Below are positions 21,479 through 29,422 of a stretch of 64,000 bases of DNA, in pieces (positions within the stretch are counted from its first letter, which is position 1; the number at the start of each line of letters is the position of its first letter). Origin of the DNA: Paeniglutamicibacter cryotolerans (GTDB lineage: Bacteria > Actinomycetota > Actinomycetes > Actinomycetales > Micrococcaceae). A model generated the notes under the pieces. The model was not told the DNA's origin. It saw only the letters and a list, made by a program, of their open reading frames with translations, and ran no database searches. Position numbers and translations under genes: made by a program. The stretch is taken from assembly GCF_014190875.1 (NCBI RefSeq), contig NZ_JACHVS010000001.1, positions 62,001 to 126,000 on the forward strand, in the 5' to 3' direction.

Positions 21479-21726
21479 TATGGCCTCCGGGGTAAGGGCT
21501 GGGGTGTTGAGGGGATCCGGTCTTCGGGGCCACCAAGGTGGGCCAGGGACACCACGCGCGCGCGCTGGGCAGCGATCAGCCCGATGAGCTCTTCCATGGA
21601 TTCGGTGACCACGTATTTGGCCCCGTTCACCAACACCACCACGGTGTCGGGGTTCTCCTGGATCCGTTCGATCAGATCGGGATTGATCGCGAAACGGGTG
21701 GCGTTAAGCCTTGTCACAACGATCAT
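21478..21726 (-). CDS. flbD: FlbD/SwrD family flagellar protein
   Basis: 82 residues starting with ATG at 21726 (AAAGGACC upstream). The protein begins MIVVTRLNATRFAINPDLIE and continues RIQENPDTVVVLVNGAKYVV, the signature of the small FlbD family found next to motA in Gram-positives (SwrD in Bacillus subtilis, needed for full motor torque). It is a different family from the Caulobacter transcription factor FlbD. The C-terminus is Pro-rich. First gene of flbD-motA-motB, with a sigma-28-like promoter 27-53 bases upstream. Confidence 0.9.
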   Translation of the reverse strand: MIVVTRLNATRFAINPDLIERIQENPDTVVVLVNGAKYVVTESMEELIGLIAAQRARVVSLAHLGGPEDRIPSTPQPLPRRP

Positions 21727-21752
21727 GTTTACACCGGTCCTTTCAGCCCACA

Positions 21753-21779
21753 CTCTCGGCAGCCGGGCCGTTCCCGTTA
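21753..21779 (-). promoter_or_regulatory. Sigma-28-like promoter of flbD-motA-motB
   Basis: Minus strand: GCTAACGG with TAAC at 21779-21776, 15-base spacer, GCCGAGAG at 21760-21753. One mismatch to the GCCGATAG seen at fliC. It lies between the flgE terminator and the flbD start, where a promoter is needed. Confidence 0.7.
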
Positions 21780-21924
21780 GCTGGGTGGAAGCGCCAGGAC
21801 CCCGCATGACGCAGCTCCCACCACCCCGGCCCGGGAGCGTACCAGGCAGGTCAAGCACCGGCCCGGGACCAGCCCGCCCCGCGCCCCGGACGGTGGCGAT
21901 GCGGCAGCAGCTGCCAGTCCTGCC

Positions 21925-21974
21925 CACGTAAAAACCCCGTTGCGCAAGTCTTTGTGCAGCGGGGTTTTTACGTG
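21925..21974. terminator. Strong hairpin terminator after flgE
   Basis: CACGTAAAAACCCCG pairs with CGGGGTTTTTACGTG, interrupted by one mismatch and extended by TGC/GCA. The symmetric A5/T5 stem ends make it usable in both directions. It separates the flgB-to-flgE operon from the flbD promoter. Confidence 0.9.
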
Positions 21975-21990
21975 GTGGTCACAGGCGGTT

Positions 21991-23166
21991 TTAGCGCTTG
22001 AGGTTGGCCAGTTCCTGCAGGATCTCGTCGCTGGTGGTGATGATGCGTGCGTTGGCCTGGAAGCCGCGCTGGGCCACGATCAGGTTGGTGAATTCCTGGG
22101 AAAGGTCGACGTTGGACATCTCCAGCATGCCGCCGGCGATGGCGCCCATGGCACCGGCGCCCGGTGTGCCGAATTCCACTTCACCGGAGTTGGCAGTGAC
22201 GGCGTAGCCCGAGCCACCGGTCTTCTGCAGGCCGGCCGGGTTTGACACGGAGCCGAGCACGATCTGGGCAATGGCCTGCTGGGTTCCATTGCTGAAGGTA
22301 CCGGTCAGGGTACCGTCCGAGCCCAACGTGTAGGACTCCAAGGATCCGGCCGAGCGGCCGTTCTGCTCGGAGATGGACACGGTCTTCAGTCCGGCGTAGC
22401 CGGTGACCTTGGTCAGGTCCACGGTGATGCCGCCGACGGCCATGCTGGTGCCGTTCAGCTTGCCCTGGCCGTCCAGCATCAACGACTGGTTCACGACGGG
22501 GCCGATGCCGTCGTTGGCCGCAATGTCCCATCCGGCCGCGGTGCGGGTGAAGGTCATATTCATGGTGCGGCTGGATCCGTCGGCAGCGAAGACCTCCTTG
22601 TCCTGCGTGATGGTGTCGCCTACCGCGGTTTCCTTGGGCAGGTTGCCAGCCAGCTTTGCCGTGGTGGTTGCGGCTCCGGGGGCGATGAGGCCACTGGGCA
22701 AGATGATGTCCTGGACGGAGCCGCCGTTGGGCAGCACGCCGTTGTTGTCGGCCATCCAGCCCTGCACGATGCCGCCGTCGGGGCTGGTCAGGCGCCCGCG
22801 GGGATCGAAGTCGAAGGCACCGGCACGGGTCAGCGTGGTAGTAGTCCCCGAACGGGTCAGGAAGAAGCCGTCGCCGGCGATCATCATGTCGGTAGCGCGG
22901 CCGGTGTTCTGCGCCGAACCCTGGGTGAAGTTCATGGCAATGCCGGCGACCTGCACGCCGAGGCCGACCTGGGCCGGGTTGCGGCCACCGGTGTTGGCCT
23001 GGGGCGTGGTGGCACCCTGGGTCATCTGCGAGAGCGTGTCCTGGAACTGGACCGAGGAGGACTTGAAGCCCGCTGTGTTCACGTTGGCGATGTTGTTGCC
23101 AGTGGTGTCGAGCATGGTCTGGTGGGCGCGGAGGCCGGAGATTCCGGAGTACAGCGAGCGGAGCAT
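21991..23166 (-). CDS. flgE: Flagellar hook protein FlgE
   Basis: 391 residues. The N-terminal rod/hook signature is MLRSLYSGISGLRAHQTMLD, then TTGNNIANVNTAGFK; the C-terminal one is NVDLSQEFTNLIVAQRGFQA followed by NARIITTSDEILQELANLKR, giving the coiled D0 domain at both ends. The central region is the variable hook D1/D2 part. It is the only FlgE/F/G-family gene in the window, so it may be the only rod-distal protein, or flgG may lie elsewhere. Last gene of the flgB operon. Confidence 0.95.
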   Translation of the reverse strand: MLRSLYSGISGLRAHQTMLDTTGNNIANVNTAGFKSSSVQFQDTLSQMTQGATTPQANTGGRNPAQVGLGVQVAGIAMNFTQGSAQNTGRATDMMIAGDGFFLTRSGTTTTLTRAGAFDFDPRGRLTSPDGGIVQGWMADNNGVLPNGGSVQDIILPSGLIAPGAATTTAKLAGNLPKETAVGDTITQDKEVFAADGSSRTMNMTFTRTAAGWDIAANDGIGPVVNQSLMLDGQGKLNGTSMAVGGITVDLTKVTGYAGLKTVSISEQNGRSAGSLESYTLGSDGTLTGTFSNGTQQAIAQIVLGSVSNPAGLQKTGGSGYAVTANSGEVEFGTPGAGAMGAIAGGMLEMSNVDLSQEFTNLIVAQRGFQANARIITTSDEILQELANLKR

Positions 23167-23214
23167 GATGTGCCTTTCAGCGAGCGGTATGGGGAAAAAA
23201 GATGATGGAGGGCG

Positions 23215-23712
23215 TTACGCCGCGGTGCCGATTTCCGGGACTTCGGGGGGTTCGGGAGACTCTGGGGCATCAGGGGTTTCCGGGAGATCGGGTATTCCCG
23301 GGCTGCCAGAGACCTGGCGGATGCTCAGGACGTTGCCGTAGGACACCTGTTGATCCCCGATAGTCAGTTGCGGCTCGTTCCCGGCGAAGGAGACGCCCGT
23401 GACTATCCCGGTGATCGGGCTGTCACCACCGGTGGTGACCTCCGTGCCGATCAACGATGCGACAGCGGTGCGCTGCTGGAAGCCCAACGCGACGTCCTGC
23501 GTGGCGCTGAGCATGTTCAGCTTCTCCATGGAGGCCAGCTGAGTGGTCTGGGCAATCATCTCGTTGGTATCCATGGGCGAGCTCGGATCCTGGTTGGCCA
23601 GCTGGGTCACCAGCAGGTGCAGGAACACTTCGCCGTCCAAGGTCTTTTTGGGGACTCGAGGTGGCTGGGCGGCAGCTCCCGCGGTGGCCACACCGATAGG
23701 TGGAATAGGCAT
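23215..23712 (-). CDS. flgD: Flagellar hook-capping scaffold FlgD
   Basis: 165 residues. The diagnostic N-terminal block is EVFLHLLVTQLANQDPSSPM, then DTNEMIAQTTQLASMEKL, and a small Ig-like remnant follows (VTTGGDSPITGIVTGVSFAG). The C-terminal about 25 residues are an acidic Pro-Glu tail (PGIPDLPETPDAPESPEPPE). FlgD caps the growing hook and is lost from the finished flagellum. Located between fliK and flgE as in other Gram-positive clusters. Confidence 0.92.
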   Translation of the reverse strand: MPIPPIGVATAGAAAQPPRVPKKTLDGEVFLHLLVTQLANQDPSSPMDTNEMIAQTTQLASMEKLNMLSATQDVALGFQQRTAVASLIGTEVTTGGDSPITGIVTGVSFAGNEPQLTIGDQQVSYGNVLSIRQVSGSPGIPDLPETPDAPESPEPPEVPEIGTAA

Positions 23713-23722
23713 GTCTTCCTTC

Positions 23723-25213
23723 CTAGGCCAGTATGTCGAGGCCGGATGAACGGGTGGTGGATGTTACCGGTGCAGCGGGTTCCGGCAGCTGCGCAGGGCT
23801 CCCCGGCTGGGGACCCGCTGCCGATCCGGGGCATTGGCGGCCCGGGGCAAAGTGCCCCGCTCCCCCGGAGGCCGGACCGTTGCCTGTGCCACCCTGCTCC
23901 GGTCCGGTGCCGATGTGCACCGTTCCGGCGCCCGTGGAAGCAAGTTCGCGGCGCAGCTCAGGAAGCATGTTCCGTAGTGCCTCACGGCCGGCTTCACCGG
24001 GTGCCGTGAGTTCAACACGCAACCCCTCGACTCCGATCACCGCTTTGACGGTGATCGGCCCCAGGGCTTCCGGGGCTACCTGGATGCTGAGCGTGCGTTC
24101 GCCGTGCGGGCCGGTGGCTAGCATCAGCAACGGACCGGCCAACTGGCGGTGCAGGGGTTCGGCCTGTGGCGCCCGAACCGGGGCGGAGGCAAGAGCGGGT
24201 GCCAGAGCAGTGGCGGGTTCCAGCTGTACCGAAGCATTGGCCATTCCATGCGGGGCGGCGCCTGCCGGTGTCTCCTCAACGGGGACGAGCAGCGGGATCG
24301 GAAGGGCAACTACTGGTTGCCCCGCCGTTGCGGCAAGCGGCGGAACCGGGTGGGAGGACGTCGTTAGCGCGGCGCCTTGGACCTGCTCCGCGCCCGGCCC
24401 TGCCGTAAGTACCGCGGCGGCCGTGAGCGGCCGTACCGGGGATTCGGCGTGAACCGCCATGGCCGCTCGAGCTGGTGCCGTCGCGGTGAACCCGGCCGGG
24501 ACATGCCCTGGATTGACGGTGGTCGCTGCTGTCCCAATAGCGTCCTCGGTCGGCTCCTGCACTGCGGATTCCTCCGGCTGCGATGCGACGGCTGGCAACG
24601 GTGAAGCAGCATCAAGCTCTGGTCCGGTCAGCTGCTGCGTGGTTGCTGGTAAGGCTGTTCCGGCATCCGGGGTTCCTGCCCCCACCATGTCCACTACAGC
24701 GGGTGTAGCGGGTGTAGCGATACCTTCGACAGCCGGAGCAGCCGGAGCAGCGACAGCGAGAGCAGCAGGCGCACCGGGCGCGGCGACAGCCAGCGCACCG
24801 GGCGCGGCGGGTGCACCGGGCGCGGCGACAGCCAGAGCAGCAGGCGCACCGGGCGCAACGGGCGCACCGGGCGCAACGACAGCCAGAGCAGCAGGCGCAC
24901 CGGGCGCAACGGGCGCACCGGGCGCAACGACAGCCAGAGCAGCAGGCGCACCGGCAGCCGGTTCACCGGAAACGGTGGGGGCCATCGGACGATAGTCATC
25001 GGGCAGCACAAAGCCAGGGACGGTTAGCTGGGTACCGGCCCCCTGCTCACCGGCTGAATCTTCTACGGGCGCCGGTGTTCCGGCTTCGAGGGTGTTTTCC
25101 CCGGCACCGAGCAAGGAGGAGAGCACGTCTTCGAACTGGCCGGGAGCCGAGACGGGGGCAGTTGAGGATCGTTGGGCACCGGGTGCCGGCGTCAGGAAGC
25201 TGACCGGGTTCAT
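23723..25213 (-). CDS. fliK: Flagellar hook-length control protein FliK
   Basis: 496 residues. A long Ala/Pro/Gly-rich N-terminal region with tandem 17-residue repeats (about residues 88-163) precedes a C-terminal FliK domain: LSIQVAPEALGPITVKAVIG, then VEGLRVELTAPGEAGREALR and NMLPELRRELASTGAGTVHI. The last is the export-switch domain that contacts FlhB. FliK acts as a molecular ruler, so the repeat number may influence hook length. It overlaps the upstream NlpC/P60 gene by 4 bases. Low-complexity sequence beyond the repeats is normal for FliK. Confidence 0.92.
   Translation of the reverse strand: MNPVSFLTPAPGAQRSSTAPVSAPGQFEDVLSSLLGAGENTLEAGTPAPVEDSAGEQGAGTQLTVPGFVLPDDYRPMAPTVSGEPAAGAPAALAVVAPGAPVAPGAPAALAVVAPGAPVAPGAPAALAVAAPGAPAAPGALAVAAPGAPAALAVAAPAAPAVEGIATPATPAVVDMVGAGTPDAGTALPATTQQLTGPELDAASPLPAVASQPEESAVQEPTEDAIGTAATTVNPGHVPAGFTATAPARAAMAVHAESPVRPLTAAAVLTAGPGAEQVQGAALTTSSHPVPPLAATAGQPVVALPIPLLVPVEETPAGAAPHGMANASVQLEPATALAPALASAPVRAPQAEPLHRQLAGPLLMLATGPHGERTLSIQVAPEALGPITVKAVIGVEGLRVELTAPGEAGREALRNMLPELRRELASTGAGTVHIGTGPEQGGTGNGPASGGAGHFAPGRQCPGSAAGPQPGSPAQLPEPAAPVTSTTRSSGLDILA
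24725..24952. repeat. 51-bp tandem repeats inside fliK
   Basis: Two near-identical 51-base units, a third slightly diverged one and partial copies, encoding GAPAALAVVAPGAPVAP and variants. The unit length is a multiple of three, so gain or loss of copies keeps the frame. Confidence 0.9.
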
Positions 25214-26052
25214 GTCTTAGCCCCCTCAAACGCGGCGCGCTGCGCGGCAAGCCCGCGATCGGCACCGGTCGGATGCCCGGTCGGCACGGATGCCGCCTGC
25301 GCGGCATTTGCCGGGACAATGCGTCTGATGGTCATGATGTCGGCGTCCGTTTCAAAGAGTTCCCTGATGCTCACGTTTTCCCCTGGCCGGGGAGCATGGA
25401 GCATCCTGTTATCGCCCAGGTAGATGCCGATGTGGCCGCCACCGCGGGTCACTATCAAATCCCCCGGCTTGGCCTGTTTCAGCGAGGGAACCTCTGTGCC
25501 CTGTTTTGCCTGGTCCCGGGCGACCCGGGGCAGGCTCACGCCCAGGTCCTTGAAGGCATGCTGGACCAGTGAGGAGCAGTCCAACCCGATCTTGGGGTTG
25601 TTTCCGCCCCATATATAGGGAACGCCGAGGTATTTGCGGGCCGCGGCGACCACGTCGTCACCGGTGGTGCCGCTGCCCGATGTCACCGGCCCGGCAACCG
25701 CCTGAACCGGTGCGGCGCCAGGTACCAGCGCCGTGGACTGCACGCCGGCCTGCCCGGTAGCCTGCACCGTGGCCGATACCGGTACCGGGTTCAGCGCGGC
25801 AGAGAGCTGCGACACGGCGTCCCCGTTGCCCAGCGCCGCACCGAGTGCCTGGGTGAAGGCCTCCGGATCGATACCCGACGGGGCCACGGGGGTTCCGCCC
25901 GCCACCGTCGAGTTCTGGATCCGGTCCTGCAGGGTCACCGGCCGTGCCTCGGAACCTGCGGTTCCGGCGGATGCTCCATCGCGGTAGCCGGTCAGGCTGG
26001 CCATCGTTTCGCGAATCTCGCCGATGCGGCCCATCACCTCATTCAAACTCAC
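25210..26052 (-). CDS. NlpC/P60 (C40) peptidoglycan hydrolase in flagellar operon
   Basis: 280 residues, GTG start overlapping the fliJ stop (GTGA). A non-catalytic N-terminal part (MSLNEVMGRIGEIRETMASL, then a Pro/Ala linker to about residue 125) has no classical signal peptide. The C-terminal NlpC/P60 domain has the catalytic C159 in IGLDCSSLVQHAF, H207 in GGGHIGIYLG and H219 in MLHAPR. In this position it probably replaces FlgJ or a lytic transglycosylase to cut a passage in the wall for the rod, and may be exported through the flagellar apparatus itself. The enzymatic class is clear; the flagellar role is inferred from the operon. Confidence 0.88.
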   Translation of the reverse strand: MSLNEVMGRIGEIRETMASLTGYRDGASAGTAGSEARPVTLQDRIQNSTVAGGTPVAPSGIDPEAFTQALGAALGNGDAVSQLSAALNPVPVSATVQATGQAGVQSTALVPGAAPVQAVAGPVTSGSGTTGDDVVAAARKYLGVPYIWGGNNPKIGLDCSSLVQHAFKDLGVSLPRVARDQAKQGTEVPSLKQAKPGDLIVTRGGGHIGIYLGDNRMLHAPRPGENVSIRELFETDADIMTIRRIVPANAAQAASVPTGHPTGADRGLAAQRAAFEGAKT

Positions 26053-26474
26053 GATGCAGCCCTTCCGGCACCCTGGCGGGTTCCCAAATCATCAAGTAGC
26101 AGCTGTTCGCGGGCGAGGTCCTCGGTCCGGACCATCACTTCGTGCTTCTCGGCAAGTTTTTGCAGCATCGCCGCCGAGCCGCGGGCCTGCAGGTAGTCGG
26201 TTTCCGCGTTGAGTACGTGGGTAGCCTGTGACTCCACCAGCGCGTTGAGTTCAAGCAACATGCTGCGGCTCGAGGCCCGGGCAGCAGCGATGGCCAACAG
26301 TGCATCAGCATCCACCGGCTCGGCCGTGGACGCTGCCACGGTGTCGCGGACCCGCAGGACCCGCTCCTGTCCACCATGCAGCGCCGAGTTCGCCGAAGCG
26401 AGTTTGCCGGCAGCCCGCTTTTCCTGAAGTTCACGTAGCCGCAGCAGGCCGGCCAGTGGGAAAACGCGTCCCAT
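26049..26474 (-). CDS. fliJ: Flagellar export protein FliJ
   Basis: 141 residues, mostly predicted coiled coil. The ATG at 26474 overlaps the last base of the fliI stop and gives MGRVFPLAGLLRLRELQEKR, the FliJ N-terminal pattern. FliJ is the stalk of the FliI ATPase ring and escorts chaperones. Sequence is poorly conserved in the family, so the call rests on length, coiled-coil character and position after fliI. Confidence 0.85.
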   Translation of the reverse strand: MGRVFPLAGLLRLRELQEKRAAGKLASANSALHGGQERVLRVRDTVAASTAEPVDADALLAIAAARASSRSMLLELNALVESQATHVLNAETDYLQARGSAAMLQKLAEKHEVMVRTEDLAREQLLLDDLGTRQGAGRAAS

Positions 26475-27802
26475 CAGCACACCCCCAGTCCATGCAGCAA
26501 CGCATCCAGATGCGCCCAGGATCCGGAGGCTGGCATCGGCTCATCCAGGCGCTGGCAGAGGAACGCGGAAATGGCGTCCTGGTTATCTACCGCAGCGTCA
26601 ACCAGCGGGTTAACCCCGCGCTGATAGGCACCGACATCGAGCAGGTCCTGGGCCGAGGCCCGGGCTGCCATGACCCGGCGAAGCGTCGAGGCAGCGGCAC
26701 GCTGGGGCCCGGTGGTGACCTTCGATGCGACACGGGAGACCGAGGCCAGGGCGTCGATGGAGGGGAAGTGCCCGGCCACGGCCAGCTTCCTATCCAGCAC
26801 GATGTGTCCGTCCAGCAGCGAGCGGGCCGAGTCGGCGATCGGCTCATTGTGGTCATCGCCGTCCACCAGCACCGTATAGATGCCGGTGATGGATCCCTCG
26901 GCCGATGTGCCGGCACGCTCGAGCAGCCGCGCCAGCAGCGAAAAGGTGGAGGGTGGGTAGCCGCGGGTTGCCGGCGGCTCGCCGGCGGAGAGCCCGATTT
27001 CGCGCTGCGCCATGGCAACACGGGTGAGCGAATCCATCATCAGCAGCGCCTCGGCGCCGCCGGCGCGGAACTCCTCGGCGATGCGGGTCGCCACGAAGGC
27101 GGCACGCAGGCGCATCCGTGCCGGTTCATCCGAGGTGGAGACCACCACGATGGAACGGGCCAGGCCCTCGGGGCCCAAATCCTCCTCGAGGAACTCACGC
27201 ACCTCGCGGCCGCGCTCGCCCACCAGGGCAATCACGTTCACCTGGGCATCGGTGCCCCGGGCGATCATCGAGAGCAGCGAGGACTTGCCGACGCCGGAAC
27301 CGGCGAACAGCCCGATGCGCTGCCCGGAGCCCACGGCGGTCAGCGTGTCCATGACCCGCACGCCGAGTTGCAGCGGGGTGGTGATCCGGCGGCGTTCAAG
27401 CGGCGAGGGCGGGTCCCGGTCCAACTGCACCAGGGCATGCGGGCCCAGCGGACCCTTGCCGTCAAGGGGCCGGCCGAGTCCGTCAATGACCCGGCCAAGC
27501 AGGCCGCTGCCCACCGGGACCAGGGCGGGGCCCGATCCGGCATGGGCCTCGTCCCCGACAGTGATGCCGTCCAGGGAGCCCAGCGGCATGCAATGCAGTC
27601 CGCTGGACCGGGCTGCGACGACCTCTGCCGGGACCCGGTCCGGGCCAATGCCCACGACAGTGCCCAGCGGGCAGGAAAGCCCGGCGATATCCAGGCCCAG
27701 GCCGAGCACCGAGGTGACGATGCCGACCCGCGTGGGTGCGGCTGCACCCACTGCCGACTGTAAAGCGGTCCAAGACCCGGCAGTCAGGGTCCCGACGCTC
27801 AT
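26474..27802 (-). CDS. fliI: Flagellum-specific ATPase FliI
   Basis: 442 residues. Walker A is FAGSGVGKSSLLSMIARG (about 166-183). VIALVGERGREVREFLEEDL, LLMMDSLTRVAMAQREIGLS and AGEPPATRGYPPSTFSLLAR identify the F1-ATPase beta-like export ATPase. It forms a hexamer with FliH and FliJ at the export gate. Length is normal. It overlaps fliH by 4 bases. Confidence 0.97.
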   Translation of the reverse strand: MSVGTLTAGSWTALQSAVGAAAPTRVGIVTSVLGLGLDIAGLSCPLGTVVGIGPDRVPAEVVAARSSGLHCMPLGSLDGITVGDEAHAGSGPALVPVGSGLLGRVIDGLGRPLDGKGPLGPHALVQLDRDPPSPLERRRITTPLQLGVRVMDTLTAVGSGQRIGLFAGSGVGKSSLLSMIARGTDAQVNVIALVGERGREVREFLEEDLGPEGLARSIVVVSTSDEPARMRLRAAFVATRIAEEFRAGGAEALLMMDSLTRVAMAQREIGLSAGEPPATRGYPPSTFSLLARLLERAGTSAEGSITGIYTVLVDGDDHNEPIADSARSLLDGHIVLDRKLAVAGHFPSIDALASVSRVASKVTTGPQRAAASTLRRVMAARASAQDLLDVGAYQRGVNPLVDAAVDNQDAISAFLCQRLDEPMPASGSWAHLDALLHGLGVC

Positions 27803-28413
27803 GTGGCCCCGCCCAACAGGGCGGTTCGAGCGCGGTCCAGTGCCGTGGAGATGCGTGAATCGAGGAAACCGTCGGCAAATTCGCTGATGGCATCCCCGGG
27901 AAGCAGGCCGGCATCAGCCACCAGCTTCACGCCGGCCGCCGGGCCGACGGCCGGGTCCAGCAGTCCCAGATCGGCGGGGTTCATCCGGATCGAGTGGATC
28001 TCGGCATCGCGTCCTGCCGACAGGGCCCGATCAAGGGCAGCCCGGGCTCCGGAGGGGGCATTTGAGAGTTCAACGCCGAGGATTGCCTCGGCCAGCAGCA
28101 GGGCCGATTCAGCCAGCACCGCGGAGGCATGATCGAGTGCCGGAACGGTGCGCCGTTCCAGCGCCTCGCTCGCCGTGCGCAGCACGGCGATGGCCCGGGC
28201 GTGGTCGCGAGTCCGGGCCCGTTCGGCCTCGATGGTCCGCGCCTCCAACTCCCGGCGCTGGTTCCGGGCTGCCGACTCGGCAGCCCGGATGCCATGCGCG
28301 TACCCCTCGGCATAGCCGCGGGTGCGGGCCGACACTGTCGCATCTTCGCCGGGTCCAAGCCCAGCCAACGCAGTGTATGCGGCCGGTTCGAAGACCAGCG
28401 GTTCACAGGACAT
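27799..28413 (-). CDS. fliH: FliI-regulating protein FliH
   Basis: 204 residues. A glycine/alanine-spaced N-terminal region (RGYAEGYAHGIRAAESAARN) matches the GxxxG-type repeat area of FliH. A long helical middle and a V-ATPase subunit-E-like C-terminus (IRMNPADLGLL, VKLVADAGLLPGDAISEFAD followed by GFLDSRISTALDRAR) follow. It holds FliI inactive and docks it at FlhA/FliN. Overlaps fliG by 11 bases and fliI by 4. Confidence 0.88.
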   Translation of the reverse strand: MSCEPLVFEPAAYTALAGLGPGEDATVSARTRGYAEGYAHGIRAAESAARNQRRELEARTIEAERARTRDHARAIAVLRTASEALERRTVPALDHASAVLAESALLLAEAILGVELSNAPSGARAALDRALSAGRDAEIHSIRMNPADLGLLDPAVGPAAGVKLVADAGLLPGDAISEFADGFLDSRISTALDRARTALLGGAT

Positions 28414-29422
28414 AGTCTTCCTCCCCGCGCGTCATGGTGATCTCGCCCTGGTTTTCCAGTTGGCGGATCATCCGTACCACCTCGGCGCGCGCCTCCTCGA
28501 CTGCGCTGAGCCTGACCCTGCCCATGGTGGAGGATTCGGCCTCGAGCAGTTCGCGGGTGCGCTCGGAGACGTTGGCGCGGATGGAATCGGCCACCGATTC
28601 GGCGGCGCCACGCAGCGCAAAGGCCAAGGTCTTGGGATCGAGGCCACGCAGGATGCGCTGCACGTCGCGGGGCTCGAACTTCACCAGATCGGCGAAGGTG
28701 AGCATGCGCGAGCGGACCTCTTCGGCCAGCTTCGGGTCGCGGGCATCCAGCCCGGCCAGCAGCTCCTTTTCCACGGCCACGTCCGAGCGGTTCAGGATCT
28801 CCACCAGCGGCGCAATGCCTCCGACTGCCTCGACCGGCTCACGCGGGGTCACCACGGCGATGGCGCGTAGCTTCAGCGCCTCGGCCACCACCCGGACGGC
28901 CTCCGGGGAGGCCGGGCCCATGGTGGCCAGCGCACGGGCGATCTCGGTACGCATGAGCGGGTCGAACCCGGACAGCACGGCGGAGCCTACCTCCGGGCGC
29001 AGGTGCCCAATGACCAGGGCGATGGTCTGCGGCAGTTCCCCGTCCAGCAGGGCAATCAGCTGCGGGGCCTCGGCACTGTCCAGGAAGTCGAAGCTCATCC
29101 CGGCAAGCGAGGAGGAGAGCCGGTCCATGACGGCACCGGCGCGCTCGACGCCAAACGATGCTTCCAGCAGTCCGGCTGCAACATCCCGGCCGCCACGCTG
29201 GTTGCGGCGTCCCGAGGTGGTCAGCTCGTGCACCTCATCGATGGCACTGGCCGCGAGGTCCGGGTCAACCCGGCGCAGGCGCACCAGCTCGGCTGCAATC
29301 TCGTCTGCCTCGAACTCGGTGAACTGGCGCATCACCTCGGCGGCGTGTTCGCGCTCCATCTGCATGAGCACCACGGCGACCTTCTGGGTTCCGGTCAGTT
29401 GGATCTGGCTCTGGTTCCTCAT
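28403..29422 (-). CDS. fliG: Flagellar motor switch protein FliG
   Basis: 339 residues. The N-terminal domain binds FliF (LTGTQKVAVVLMQMEREHAA). The middle domain carries the FliM-binding loop, usually EHPQTIAL, here ELPQTIALVIGHLRPE, with His changed to Leu. The C-terminal torque domain has the armadillo fold with charged residues (FADLVKFEPRDVQRILRGLD, LRGAAESVADSIRANVSERT). Length and domain order are normal. ATG overlaps the fliF stop. Confidence 0.95.
   Translation of the reverse strand: MRNQSQIQLTGTQKVAVVLMQMEREHAAEVMRQFTEFEADEIAAELVRLRRVDPDLAASAIDEVHELTTSGRRNQRGGRDVAAGLLEASFGVERAGAVMDRLSSSLAGMSFDFLDSAEAPQLIALLDGELPQTIALVIGHLRPEVGSAVLSGFDPLMRTEIARALATMGPASPEAVRVVAEALKLRAIAVVTPREPVEAVGGIAPLVEILNRSDVAVEKELLAGLDARDPKLAEEVRSRMLTFADLVKFEPRDVQRILRGLDPKTLAFALRGAAESVADSIRANVSERTRELLEAESSTMGRVRLSAVEEARAEVVRMIRQLENQGEITMTRGEEDYVL

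Noticed and set aside
24725..24952. Repeat block taken for a CRISPR array
   Set aside because: The units are directly adjacent, keep a multiple of three, lie inside fliK and have no unique spacers.
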